Assembly (NCBI GenBank): GCA_033856255.1
Contig: JAWVFH010000008.1
Span: 62,001 to 126,000 of the forward strand
DNA from: WHSW01 sp033856255
GTDB taxonomy: Bacteria; Actinomycetota; Thermoleophilia; Solirubrobacterales; 70-9
DNA length: 64,000 nucleotides
Direction of reading: 5' to 3'
Positions within the stretch are counted from its first letter, which is position 1. Every line of letters begins with the position of its first letter. Both the position numbers and the translations under genes were made by a program. Shown here piece after piece: positions 33,317 to 42,994 of this stretch. The notes beneath the pieces are model-generated. The model was not told the DNA's origin, made no database searches, and saw only the letters and a program-made list of their open reading frames with translations.

Positions 33317-34069
33317 ATGCGCCTGGCCCTGCTCAGCGACATCCACTCCAACCTGCCGGCCCTGGAAGCCGTCGTCGCCGATCTCGAAACCGCGGCCGTC
33401 GACGAGGCCTGGTGCCTCGGCGACGTGGTCGGCTACGGCGCCGAGCCGGACGAGTGCGCCGACCTGGTCCGCGAGCGCTGCTCGCTCTGCCTGGTCGGCA
33501 ACCACGACCTGGCGGCGCTCGACCAGCTCGACATCTCGACCTTCTCGCCCGCCGCGGCCACCGCGGTGCGCTGGACCCGCGAGCGGATGAGCGACGGGAC
33601 GCGAGAGTTCCTCGCCGGTCTGGAGCCGGCCGACGAGAGCCGCGAGGTCGGCCTCTACCACGCGTCACCCCGCGACCCGATCTGGGAGTACGTGCTCTGG
33701 CCCGACCAGGCCGCGGAGTGCATCCGCGCCCAGGCCAAGCGGGTGAGCTTCGTCGGCCACTCGCACGTGGCCCTCTTCTTCGCCCTCGCCGACGCCGGCA
33801 CCGGCAGCGACGAGGCGGACGACGCGCGCGGGGCGCAGGCGGGCGCGGGCACCAGCCTCGAGGTCGGCCGCGGCCGGTGGCTGATCAATCCCGGCAGCGT
33901 CGGCCAGCCGCGCGACGGCGACCCCCGCGCCGCCTGGCTCGAGCTCGACACCGAGTCTTGGCAGGCGACCTTCCACCGGGTCGCCTACGACATCGACCGC
34001 GCCGCCGACGCGATCGTCGCCACCGACCTGCCCGAGCATCTCGCTCGGCGCCTGTACGTGGGGCAATGA
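33317..34069 (+). CDS. Metallophosphoesterase (YfcE/DiaA-like calcineurin fold)
   Basis: 250 residues. The five metal-binding blocks of the calcineurin-like superfamily are visible: SDIHSN (7-12), GDVVGYG, GNHD near 59-62, GHSHVA near 150 and NPGSVGQPRDGD. This composition matches the small YfcE/MJ0936 type phosphodiesterases that act on cyclic nucleotides or phosphate diesters. A GGGGGGA ribosome site precedes the ATG. Its stop overlaps a possible upstream start of the following lipoprotein gene (ATGA at 34066). Confidence 0.87.
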   Translation: MRLALLSDIHSNLPALEAVVADLETAAVDEAWCLGDVVGYGAEPDECADLVRERCSLCLVGNHDLAALDQLDISTFSPAAATAVRWTRERMSDGTREFLAGLEPADESREVGLYHASPRDPIWEYVLWPDQAAECIRAQAKRVSFVGHSHVALFFALADAGTGSDEADDARGAQAGAGTSLEVGRGRWLINPGSVGQPRDGDPRAAWLELDTESWQATFHRVAYDIDRAADAIVATDLPEHLARRLYVGQ

Positions 34070-34097
34070 CGATGTCGGGACGGCTGAAGCCCTTGTC

Positions 34098-34103
34098 TAG
34101 ACT
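34098..34103 (+). promoter_or_regulatory. Candidate leaderless -10 box of the lipoprotein-kinase operon
   Basis: TAGACT ends 7 bases before the ATG at 34111, favouring that start over the ATG at 34066. Confidence 0.5.
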
Positions 34104-34110
34104 CGCCGCG

Positions 34111-34695
34111 ATGCGCGGGAGAACCCGGAAGTCCCTGCTCGTGTGCGTTTTCGCACTCACTCTCGCCGGCTGCGGCGGCGACAGCGGCACGATCCCGCCC
34201 CAGGACGCGAACACCCTGCTCAACGAGCTCAAGGCGGTCCGGACCGACGTCGAGAGCGGCGACTGCGACACCGCCCAGCAGCACGCGCAGGAGCTGATCG
34301 GCGCGGTCGCCCAGCTGCCCAACGACGTCGACCCCGACGTCGCCAGCGAGCTGACCAAAGCGTCGGAACACCTAGACCAACTCGCCTCGACTCAGTGCAC
34401 CGGCGCCTCGGGGCTCACCGGCGTCCAGCCCTCGACCTCGACCACGAGCACCACCACGGTCGAGCCGACTGAGACGTCGACGACGGAGACGAGCACGACT
34501 ACTCAGGAACAGACGAGCGACCAGCCCCCCACCGAGCCGCAGGGCGGCGACAACGCCGGCCAGCAACCACCGGCGGGCGGCCAGGATCAGGGAGGCCAGG
34601 GCGGCAACCCGACCCCGACCCCGACCCCGACCCCGGGCGGCGGCGTGCCGCCGAGCGGCGGCGTCACGCCCGGCGGAGGGAGCGGCGGCGGATGA
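34111..34695 (+). CDS. Thr/Pro/Gly-rich lipoprotein
   Basis: Predicted exported lipoprotein. From the ATG at 34111 a basic n-region and hydrophobic core lead to the lipobox LAGC near residues 18-21. A helical segment of about 80 residues follows, with two cysteines (near 53 and 91), then a Ser/Thr-rich stretch, a Gln/Gly-rich stretch and a PTPTPTPTP run, ending Gly/Ser-rich. The low-complexity tail suggests a cell-wall spanning spacer. An in-frame ATG at 34066, overlapping the phosphoesterase stop, would add 15 residues; the TAGACT box and the lipobox distance favour 34111. Its stop overlaps the kinase start by 4 bases (ATGA). No known family recognised. Confidence 0.72.
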   Translation: MRGRTRKSLLVCVFALTLAGCGGDSGTIPPQDANTLLNELKAVRTDVESGDCDTAQQHAQELIGAVAQLPNDVDPDVASELTKASEHLDQLASTQCTGASGLTGVQPSTSTTSTTTVEPTETSTTETSTTTQEQTSDQPPTEPQGGDNAGQQPPAGGQDQGGQGGNPTPTPTPTPGGGVPPSGGVTPGGGSGGG

Positions 34696-35939
34696 ACACC
34701 ACGATCTCCGACCGCTACGAGCTCGGCGACCGCCTCGGGTCGGGCGGCATGTCGACCGTCTACCGGGCCACCGACCGGGTCCTCGAGCGCACCGTTGCGG
34801 TCAAGATCCTCGCCGAGCACCTCTCCGACGACGACAAGTTCGTCGCCCGCTTCCGCCGCGAGGCGCTGGCGGTGGCGAAGCTGATCCACCCCAACAGCGT
34901 CCAGGTCTACGACACCGGCGTCGACGCCGACCGCCACTACATCGTCATGGAGTACGTGGAGGGCAAGTCGGTCGCCCAGCTGCTGCAGACCAAGGGCCGC
35001 CTGGGGGCCGACTCGACGACCGAGATCGGGATCCAGGCCTGCGCCGGGCTCGAGTACGCGCATCGCCAGGGGATCATCCACCGCGACGTCAAGCCCGGGA
35101 ACCTGATGGTGATCGGCGGGCCCGCCGGCCGCCGGCGCCGCGACAGCTCGGCGCACGAGCCGCCGACCGGCGAGATGACGATCAAGCTCACCGACTTCGG
35201 GATCGCCCGCGCGACGGCACAGTCGCGGCTGACCCAGGTCGGCTCGGTCGTCGGCACCGCCGCGTATCTGGCACCCGAGCAGGCGCGCGGCGAGGAGGCC
35301 TCGCCGTCGGCCGACGTCTACGCGCTCGGAGTCGTCCTCTACCAATTGCTCACCGGCCGCCTGCCGTGGGAGGGCTCGACCCTCGCCGAGCTCGCGATCC
35401 GGCGCGAGAACGAGCGCCCGCTGCCGCCGACCTCCTATGACCCCGACGTCCCCGAGACGCTCTCGCAGGCGGTGCTCACCTCGCTCGAGGGCGAGGCGGC
35501 GGCGCGCTACTCCTCCGCGCGCGAGCTGTCCCGGGCGCTCGAGGCGGGGCTGAGGGGCGAGCAGCCGGCGCCGCCCTCCGACGAGCTGCCGACCAACATG
35601 CTCGCCTCGCCGAGCACCGCCGCCACGCGGCGGATGAGCAGCCCCGAGCCCCGCACCCCGATCGCCCCCGAGCCGTTCGTCCAGCGCCGCCCGCCGGCGC
35701 CCTCGCCGCGGCCGGTGATCACCCCGGCCCAGGCCCGGCCCCGCCGCTCGGCGGCCGGGAGGTTCTGGCGCACGATCGGGATCCTGCTCCTGATCGCGGT
35801 CCTTGCCGCGATCATCGCCGGCGCCGTCCTCCTGCTCACCAACGCCGGCCAGAACACCGACCTCGGCCAGACGATCAAGGACAACCTCAACGACCAGATC
35901 CAGGCGATCGAGGACTTCGTCCGCAACAACACGCAGTAG
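34692..35939 (+). CDS. Membrane-anchored serine/threonine protein kinase (PknB-type)
   Basis: 415 residues. Kinase domain about 8-290: glycine loop GSGGMS, Lys38, Glu57, HRD with Asp132, DFG at 168-170, and APEQ. Between the catalytic loop and DFG there is a roughly 20-residue hydrophilic insert (141-162, Arg- and Pro-rich). A Pro/Arg-rich linker leads to one membrane helix near 358-382 and a short outside segment of about 30 residues with no PASTA repeat. It is translationally coupled to the lipoprotein gene, which may be a substrate or signal partner. After the TAG stop the frame stays open for 21 more codons with a run of five Asn. Confidence 0.93.
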   Translation: MNTTISDRYELGDRLGSGGMSTVYRATDRVLERTVAVKILAEHLSDDDKFVARFRREALAVAKLIHPNSVQVYDTGVDADRHYIVMEYVEGKSVAQLLQTKGRLGADSTTEIGIQACAGLEYAHRQGIIHRDVKPGNLMVIGGPAGRRRRDSSAHEPPTGEMTIKLTDFGIARATAQSRLTQVGSVVGTAAYLAPEQARGEEASPSADVYALGVVLYQLLTGRLPWEGSTLAELAIRRENERPLPPTSYDPDVPETLSQAVLTSLEGEAAARYSSARELSRALEAGLRGEQPAPPSDELPTNMLASPSTAATRRMSSPEPRTPIAPEPFVQRRPPAPSPRPVITPAQARPRRSAAGRFWRTIGILLLIAVLAAIIAGAVLLLTNAGQNTDLGQTIKDNLNDQIQAIEDFVRNNTQ

Positions 35940-36054
35940 GGGGGCTCGGACAACAACAACAACAACGAGCTGGGTAGGGGTGGCGCGATGACGAACGGGG
36001 GTTAGCGCGCCCTCTGGGGGTCCAAACCGACGTTCGTCCTCTAACCGCCCCCCT
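35940..36054. other. Convergent intergenic region with interleaved inverted repeats
   Basis: Lies between the kinase and tgt. GACGAACG (35990-35997) pairs with CGTTCGTC (36031-36038), and GGTTAG (36000-36005) with CTAACC (36041-36046); the pairs interleave as in an H-type pseudoknot. There is also an ACA/AAC run at 35949-35966. No T-run makes it a standard terminator, but it may end transcription from both sides. Confidence 0.4.
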
Positions 36055-37269
36055 TTACTGCCCTCCCGTAACGGCCCAGGGCGCCGAGCCGCCGAGGATC
36101 GCGCGCCGGTACGCGTCGAACCGTGCCTCACTGATCGCCTCGCGGGCCCCCGCCACCAGGCGCTCGAGGAAGGTCAGGTTGTGCAGCGTGATCAGGCGCG
36201 CCGCGGTCGGCGCTTCCGCCCGGGCGAGGTAGTGGAGGTAGGCCCGTGTGTGGATGGCGCAGGTCGGGCAGGGGCAGCCGTCGACGAGCGGACCCTCGTC
36301 GGTCGCATAGGTGGCCTTGGCCACGTCGAAGCGAAAGCGCGCGTCCGGCAGCGGAGCGAGCGCCATCCCGTGGCGGGCGAGGCGGGTCGGGACGGCGCAG
36401 TCGAAGACGTCGATGCCGAGCGCGATCCCGGCCAGCAGGTCGTCGGGCTCGCCGATCCCGAGCAGGTGCTTCGGCGCCTCGGCCGGCAGCATCGGCGCCG
36501 TCATCTCCAGGACCCCGTGCATCTCCGGCTTGTCGCGCCCGAGCGTACCCCCGATCGCCAGCCCGTCCACCTGCGCGGCGCTGACCGCCTCGGCCGACTC
36601 GCGGCGCAGGTCCTCGTGCACACCACCCTGGACGATCCCGAACACCGCCTGCTCGGCCGGCCCGTGCTCGGCGTGCCAGGCGAGGCAGCGGCCGAGCCAG
36701 CGGTGGGTGCGCTCCGTCGAGCGCGCCGTGTAGTCGCGATCGGCGTGAAACGGGGTGCACTCGTCGAAGACGAGGGCGATGTCGGAGCGCAGCGCCGCCT
36801 GCACGCCCATCGACTCCTCCGGCCCCATGAACCGCTCCGAGCCGTCGATGTAGGAACGGAACGAGACCCCGCGCTCGGAGATCTCGATCACGCCGCCGCT
36901 CGAGCCGGCGCTGCCGCGGCGGCCCTTGACCTCGTCGGCGACGTTGCCGTGGGCGAGCGAGAAGACCTGGAAGCCGCCCGAGTCGGTGATCAGCGCCCGT
37001 CCCCAGCCCATGAACCGGTGCAGGCCGCCGAGCTCGGCGATCCGCTCCGCGCCCGGCGCCAGGAAGAGGTGGAAGGTATTGCCGAGGATCAGCTCGAAGC
37101 CGATTCCAGCGACGTCCGAGAGGTCGAGCGTGCGCACGGCGCCCCGAGTCGCCAGCGGGATGAACGCCGGCGTGCGCACCTCGCCGTGAGCGGTCACAAG
37201 GCGCCCCGTTCGGGCGGCTCCGTCGCTCGCGTCGATCTCGAATCTGAGCCGTGCTGGGTCGCTTCGCAC
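36055..37269 (-). CDS. tgt: tRNA-guanine transglycosylase (bacterial type)
   Basis: Exchanges guanine 34 of GUN-anticodon tRNAs for a 7-deazaguanine on the way to queuosine. 404 residues. The active-site DSGGFQVFSL loop with the catalytic aspartate, the GIGEPDDL segment, the second catalytic aspartate in FDCAVPTRLARHG, and the zinc site C-P-C-P-T-C with a later His are all present. The GTG start lies 11 bases after the gpmI stop, making it the last gene of the glycolytic operon. No preQ0/preQ1 synthesis gene lies nearby, so the base may be imported or made elsewhere. Confidence 0.95.
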   Translation of the reverse strand: MRSDPARLRFEIDASDGAARTGRLVTAHGEVRTPAFIPLATRGAVRTLDLSDVAGIGFELILGNTFHLFLAPGAERIAELGGLHRFMGWGRALITDSGGFQVFSLAHGNVADEVKGRRGSAGSSGGVIEISERGVSFRSYIDGSERFMGPEESMGVQAALRSDIALVFDECTPFHADRDYTARSTERTHRWLGRCLAWHAEHGPAEQAVFGIVQGGVHEDLRRESAEAVSAAQVDGLAIGGTLGRDKPEMHGVLEMTAPMLPAEAPKHLLGIGEPDDLLAGIALGIDVFDCAVPTRLARHGMALAPLPDARFRFDVAKATYATDEGPLVDGCPCPTCAIHTRAYLHYLARAEAPTAARLITLHNLTFLERLVAGAREAISEARFDAYRRAILGGSAPWAVTGGQ

Positions 37270-37280
37270 GACCGGCCAGC

Positions 37281-38807
37281 CTACTTTTCGACCAGCGAGT
37301 GCCCGGTCATCGCGGCCGGCTGATCGATCCCGAGCAGGTCGAGCGCAGTCGGGGCGACGTCGGCGAGCACGCCGCCGGACGCGAGCTCGAGCCCGGCCAC
37401 CGTGACCACGAACGGAACCGGGTTCAGCGAGTGGGCCGTGTTGGGCGACCCGTCCGGCTCCAGCATCTGCTCGGCGTTGCCGTGATCGGCGGTCACCAGA
37501 CAGGCCCCTCCCGATTCATGAACCGCCGTCACCACCTCCCCGAGGCGGCGATCGACCTCCTCGATCGCGGCCACCGCGGCCGGGATGCTGCCCGTGTGGC
37601 CGACCATGTCGGGGTTGGCGAAGTTGATGATCCCGAACCGGTAATCGCCCTCCGACCAGCGGGATGTGAACGCCTCCGCGGCCCCGGCGGCGGACATCTC
37701 CGGCTTGTGGTCGTAGGTGGGCACGTCGCGCGGAGACTCGACGAGCGCCCGATCCTCTCCCTCCCATTCGACCTCGTGGCCGCCGTTGAAGAAGTAGGTG
37801 ACGTGGGCGTACTTCTCGGTTTCGGCGACGTGCAGCTGGCGCTCGCCCCGCGCGGCCAGCACCTCCGCGAGCGTGGTCTCGGGCTCGGCCGGAGGGAAGG
37901 CCGTCGCATAGGGCCATCCGGACCGGTACTGGGTCAGCGTCGTCAGCTCGACCTCGGGCGCGTCGCCGCGGTCGAACTCGTCGAAGTCCCTCTCCCCCAA
38001 GGCCATCGTCAGCTCGCGGGCGCGATCGGGCCGGAAGTTGAAGTGGATCACCGCGTCACCGTCGGCGACTCCGTCGTAGTCCCCGATCACGGTCGGGCGG
38101 ATGAACTCGTCGGTCTCCTCACGGGCGTAGGCCTCGGCCACCGCCTCGGCGGCGCTCGCCGCCCGAGCCCCCTCGGCGTGGACGATCGCGTCGTAGGCCA
38201 GCTTCACCCGATCCCAGCGCCGGTCGCGGTCCATGCCGTAGTAGCGGCCGCCGACCGTCCCGATCCGGCCCGCGTGTCGCAGCCAGCGCTCCAGCTCCTC
38301 GATGTATCCCGCGCCGGAGGTCGGCAGCGTGTCGCGTCCGTCGGTGAGCGCGTGCACGACCACGTCGGTGACCCCCTCCTGGGCGCCGAGCTCAATCAGC
38401 GCCTCGATGTGGGTCCAGCCGGAGTGCACACCGCCGTCGGAGACGAGGCCGATCAGGTGCAGACGCCCCCGCGGGCTGCGGCGGGCGGCCTCGCAGGCCG
38501 CGAGCAGCGCCTCGTTCTCGAAGAGGGTCCCGTCGGCGACCGCGTCGTCGATCCGCGCCAGGTCCTGCTTGATGATCGCCCCGGCGCCGAGGTTGAGGTG
38601 GCCGACCTCGGAGTTGCCCATCTGGCCGTCGGGGAGGCCGACGTCGCGGCCACTCGCCGACAGGGTCGTCCGCGGATACGTCTCCCAGAGGTCGTCGAAG
38701 ACCGGCGTGGCCGCCTGGGCGACGGCGTTGCCGGGACCTTCCGGCGCCAGTCCCCAGCCGTCGAGGATGACGAGGGCGAGCGACGGCACCGGCTCCTGCA
38801 CGGTCAT
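37281..38807 (-). CDS. gpmI: 2,3-bisphosphoglycerate-independent phosphoglycerate mutase
   Basis: Interconverts 3- and 2-phosphoglycerate through a phosphoserine enzyme with two Mn ions. 508 residues, full length. The N-terminal LVILDGWG metal motif, the catalytic serine in MGNSEVGH near residue 65, and the C-terminal VTADHGNAEQM metal motif are all intact. Its ATG overlaps the tpiA stop by 4 bases, and tgt follows 11 bases after its stop, so it is inside a single gap-pgk-tpiA-gpmI-tgt transcription unit. Confidence 0.96.
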   Translation of the reverse strand: MTVQEPVPSLALVILDGWGLAPEGPGNAVAQAATPVFDDLWETYPRTTLSASGRDVGLPDGQMGNSEVGHLNLGAGAIIKQDLARIDDAVADGTLFENEALLAACEAARRSPRGRLHLIGLVSDGGVHSGWTHIEALIELGAQEGVTDVVVHALTDGRDTLPTSGAGYIEELERWLRHAGRIGTVGGRYYGMDRDRRWDRVKLAYDAIVHAEGARAASAAEAVAEAYAREETDEFIRPTVIGDYDGVADGDAVIHFNFRPDRARELTMALGERDFDEFDRGDAPEVELTTLTQYRSGWPYATAFPPAEPETTLAEVLAARGERQLHVAETEKYAHVTYFFNGGHEVEWEGEDRALVESPRDVPTYDHKPEMSAAGAAEAFTSRWSEGDYRFGIINFANPDMVGHTGSIPAAVAAIEEVDRRLGEVVTAVHESGGACLVTADHGNAEQMLEPDGSPNTAHSLNPVPFVVTVAGLELASGGVLADVAPTALDLLGIDQPAAMTGHSLVEK

Positions 38808-39568
38808 CCGGAGCCGGCGGCGTTGCAGATCGCGAGAAAGTCGTCGGCGTCGAGGCTGGCGCCGCCGACGAGGCCGCCATCGATCTCCGGCCGGGCGAAC
38901 AGCTCGGCCGCGTTGCCGGGCTTGACCGAGCCGCCGTAGAGGATCCGCACGGCCGCCGCGACCCGGGCGTCGCGTGCGGCGAGCAGGCCGCGGATGAAGG
39001 CGACCGCCTCCTCGGCCTGATCGGGGGTCGCGGTGCGCCCCGTGCCGATCGCCCAGATCGGCTCATAGGCGATCACCACGTCCGCCAATCGCGCGTCCTC
39101 GACCTGGGCCAGGTCGGCGCTCAGCTGGCGCTCGAGCACCGCCTCGGTCTCGCCGGCGTCGCGCTGCGACTCGGTCTCACCGCAGCAGAGGATCGGCAGC
39201 AGCCCGGCGGCGAGCAGCGCCGGGACCTTGCGGGCCAGCGCCTCGTCGGTCTCGCAGAAGAGCTGGCGGCGCTCGGAGTGCCCGACGATCGCCCCGGCGA
39301 CGCCGAGGTCGGCAAGCATCGGGATCGAGACCTCGCCGGTGAAGGCGCCCGACTCCTCCTCGTGGACGTTCTGGGCGCAGACCTCGATCCCGGAGCCGGC
39401 CGCGATCGCACTGGCCGCCGCCAGCGCCGTGTAGGGCGGGCAGACGACGACCTCGGTCGCGCCGAACTCCGAGACCCGGCCTGTGAGCGAGGCGAGGAAG
39501 CCCTCGGCCTCGCCGACGGTCTTGTTCATCTTCCAGTTCGCCGCGACGAGGGGGATTCGCTCAGACAT
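38804..39568 (-). CDS. tpiA: Triosephosphate isomerase
   Basis: Interconverts dihydroxyacetone phosphate and glyceraldehyde 3-phosphate. 254 residues. NWKMNK holds the substrate lysine, GHSERRQ holds the catalytic His, AYEPIWAIGTG holds the catalytic Glu and flexible loop 6, and YGGSV with the final GGLVGGASL binds phosphate. The start overlaps pgk by 8 bases and the end overlaps gpmI by 4, fixing its place in the glycolytic operon. The secG gene that often follows tpiA in actinobacteria is absent here. Confidence 0.97.
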   Translation of the reverse strand: MSERIPLVAANWKMNKTVGEAEGFLASLTGRVSEFGATEVVVCPPYTALAAASAIAAGSGIEVCAQNVHEEESGAFTGEVSIPMLADLGVAGAIVGHSERRQLFCETDEALARKVPALLAAGLLPILCCGETESQRDAGETEAVLERQLSADLAQVEDARLADVVIAYEPIWAIGTGRTATPDQAEEAVAFIRGLLAARDARVAAAVRILYGGSVKPGNAAELFARPEIDGGLVGGASLDADDFLAICNAAGSG

Positions 39569-40786
39569 CGATCAGCGCCTCGACCCCCGGAAGCTCGTTG
39601 CCCTCCATCAGCTCCAGCGAGGCACCGCCCCCGGTCGACAGCCAGTCGACCTCGCCGGCGAGCCCGAAGGCGACCAGGGCGGCCGCAGAGTCGCCGCCGC
39701 CGACGACCGTGAACCCGGGAGCCCGGGCGACCGCCTCGGCGACCCCGCGGGTGCCGGCGGCGAACGGTTCCAGCTCGAAGGCCCCCATCGGACCGTTCCA
39801 GAACACCGTCCCGGCGGCCTCGATGCGGCGCGAGTACTCGGCCACGGTCCGCGGCCCGATGTCGAGCCCCATCCAGCCCTCCGGAACCTCGGTGCCGTCG
39901 ACCTCGCGGCGTTCGGCGCCGGCGTCGAAGCTGTCGCCGATCACCAGATCGACCGGCAGCAGCAGCTCGCACGCGGAGTCCTTCGCCCGCACGAGCGCCC
40001 TGGCGGCGAGGTCGACGCCCTCGTCCTCGACCAGCGAGTCCCCGGTCGCGGTACCGAGCGCGCGGTAGAAGCTGAAGCACATCGCCCCGCCGATCAGGAT
40101 CGCGTCGGCGGTCTCCAGGAAGCGGTCGATGACGGCGATCTTGTCCGAGACCTTGGCTCCGCCGAGGACCACCACGAGCGGGCGCCGCGGATCGTCACGG
40201 ACCGCGGTCAGCGCCCGCACCTCGCGCTCCAGCAGCAGCCCCGCGTGCCCGGGCAGGTGGCGGGCGACCCCGGCGGTCGTCGCGTGGGCGCGGTGGGCGG
40301 CGCCGAAGGCGTCGTTGACGTAGAGGTCGCCGAGCCGCGCCAGGGCCGCGGCCAGCTCCGGGTCGTTGCGGGTCTCCCCCGGCTCGTAGCGTGAGTTCTC
40401 GAGCAGCAGGACCTCACCCGGCCCGAGCGCCGCGGCGAGCGCCTCGACCTCCTCGCCAGCCACGCCGGGCGCGACCGCGACCTCGCTTTCGAGCAGCTCG
40501 CCGAGCCGCGCGGCAACCGGCCTCATCGAGAGCTCGGGCTCGCGGTCCTGCGGCCGCCCGAGGTGAGAGACGAGCACGACCGAGGCGCCGCGCTCGCGCA
40601 GCAGCTCGATCGTCGGCAACGCCGCGCGGATCCGGGTGTCGTCGGCGACCTCGCGGTCGTCACCGTCGCCGGTGAGGGGAACGTTGAAGTCGACCCGGAC
40701 AAGCGCCCGCCGGCCCGCCACCTCGGCGTCGCGCACGCTGGCCTTCTCGAACCTGCCGCGCTCGCTCAGGCCGCTGGCGGTCTCGT

Positions 40787-40790
<4 letters not shown>
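39561..40790 (-). CDS. pgk: Phosphoglycerate kinase
   Basis: Transfers phosphate from 1,3-bisphosphoglycerate to ADP. The LVRVDFNVPL signature, SHLGRP substrate loop, LLLENSRYEPGE, VNDAFGAAHRAHAT, LGGAKVSDKI and the C-terminal GGGDSAAA and STGGGASLELMEG nucleotide loops are all intact. I start it at a TTG at 40790 whose last two bases lie in the gap stop (TTGA overlap), giving 409 residues; a GTG at 40736 just before the first strand is an alternative. It overlaps tpiA by 8 bases. Confidence 0.95.
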
Positions 40791-41812
<1,022 letters not shown>

Positions 41813-41839
41813 TGCGCCGTTCTCCCTCGAAGTCGTGTG

Positions 41840-42196
41840 TCAGTTCTGTACAGCGATCTCGATCCTGTGCCCATCGGGGTCGAGAAGGTACGCCGAGTAG
41901 TAGCTGCCACCGTACTCGGGCCGCGCGGCCGGCGCCCCGTCGTCGGTGCCACCGGCCCTGACGCCTCCCTCCCAGGCGCCCTTGACGGCCGGGATCCCGC
42001 TGGCCGAGAAGCACGTGTGCCCGCCGCTACCGGCCGAGCTCCCCGCGGACGCGAAGAACACCGGTCGCACGATGCCCCAGGCGACCTGGCTCTCGTTGTC
42101 GACGTGGCGCCGCCAGCCGAGCGCGCCGAGCACCGCGTCGTAGAAACGGGCGCTCCGCTCGAGCTCGGTGACATCGACGCTGACGTGGTGGATCAT
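41840..42196 (-). CDS. VOC-family (glyoxalase/bleomycin-resistance-like) protein
   Basis: 118 residues, one vicinal-oxygen-chelate domain made of two beta-alpha-beta-beta-beta units: MIHHVSVDVTELERSARFYDAVLGALGW at the start and YSAYLLDPDGHRIEI at the end, where the metal-ligand His and Glu positions are plausible. Function may be glyoxalase-like detoxification or binding of a small molecule. Its place just before gap is suggestive of methylglyoxal protection but that is inference. A TTAGAT box lies 7 bases before the ATG. Confidence 0.8.
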   Translation of the reverse strand: MIHHVSVDVTELERSARFYDAVLGALGWRRHVDNESQVAWGIVRPVFFASAGSSAGSGGHTCFSASGIPAVKGAWEGGVRAGGTDDGAPAARPEYGGSYYSAYLLDPDGHRIEIAVQN

Positions 42197-42220
42197 GGCT
42201 CTGATCTAACCAGAAGAGGC

Positions 42221-42994
42221 TCAGCCGCCGCGCGGGGTCCAGCGGAAGTAGCGGATCGCCAGCACGAGTCCCAGCGCGCCCCAGGCCGCGACCACGGCCA
42301 GGTGGCCCCACTCGAAACCGGCGCCCGTGGTCAGCGGGTCCCAGGCGGCGAAGAAGGCCTCGAAGAACTGCCGGATCGGGAACAGGTTCGCGAGATTGAG
42401 GACACCGTCGGGGATCTCGGTCTCGGGGATGAAGACGCCCGAGAGGAAGTAGAGCGGCAGGACCGCGACGTTGGTGATCGCGGGGGCGGCGTCCTCGCTC
42501 GGGATCGCCGCGGTCAGCGCGATCCCCAGGCAGCAGAAGCTGGCCGCGCCGATCGCCAGCGTGACGAGGATCGCCGGCAGGTGATCCCAGGGGATGTGGA
42601 CGCCGTAGAGCACGCGGCCGATCAACGGGACCACGATCAGCATCAGCACCGAGATCACGATCGCGTTGCCGACCCGGCCGGCGAAGAAGACCCAGCTCGG
42701 CAGCGGGGTGCCGCGGCCCCGCTTCAGGATCCCGTTCTCGCGGTCGACCGTGAGCCTGATCGCGACGCTCTGCAGGGTCGCGGAAACGACCGCGAGCGTC
42801 AGGATCGCCGGGATGTAATAGGTGGTCGTCCGCAGGCCGCCGAGCTGCTCGAGCGTGTCGTCGCCGAAGATCCCCTCGAAGATGACCATGAACATCAGCG
42901 GCAGAGCGACGGTGAAGAAGACCGCGCCCGGGTTGCGCCAGAACGACTTCTGGTCGTAGCGGAACTGGTGCACGGCGAGGGCGACGGGGCTCAT
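42221..42994 (-). CDS. ABC-2 type transporter permease
   Basis: 257 residues, six membrane helices, in the ABC-2 export family used by drug and polysaccharide exporters. The basic N-terminus (YDQKSFWRNPGAVFFT) and the GRGTPLPSW loop are typical. Start overlaps the ATPase stop by 4 bases, so the two make a dimeric exporter. Substrate unknown. Confidence 0.87.
   Translation of the reverse strand: MSPVALAVHQFRYDQKSFWRNPGAVFFTVALPLMFMVIFEGIFGDDTLEQLGGLRTTTYYIPAILTLAVVSATLQSVAIRLTVDRENGILKRGRGTPLPSWVFFAGRVGNAIVISVLMLIVVPLIGRVLYGVHIPWDHLPAILVTLAIGAASFCCLGIALTAAIPSEDAAPAITNVAVLPLYFLSGVFIPETEIPDGVLNLANLFPIRQFFEAFFAAWDPLTTGAGFEWGHLAVVAAWGALGLVLAIRYFRWTPRGG

Noticed and set aside
33412..34110. Long frame upstream of the lipoprotein (33412-34110) as part of that gene
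   Set aside because: It overlaps the phosphoesterase in another frame and is Arg/Ala-rich; a lipobox and -10 box fix the start near 34111.
34606..34644. PTPTPTPTP-coding repeat in the lipoprotein as a phase-variable tract
   Set aside because: It is a short imperfect hexanucleotide run in frame; changes would keep the frame, so it is better seen as a spacer.
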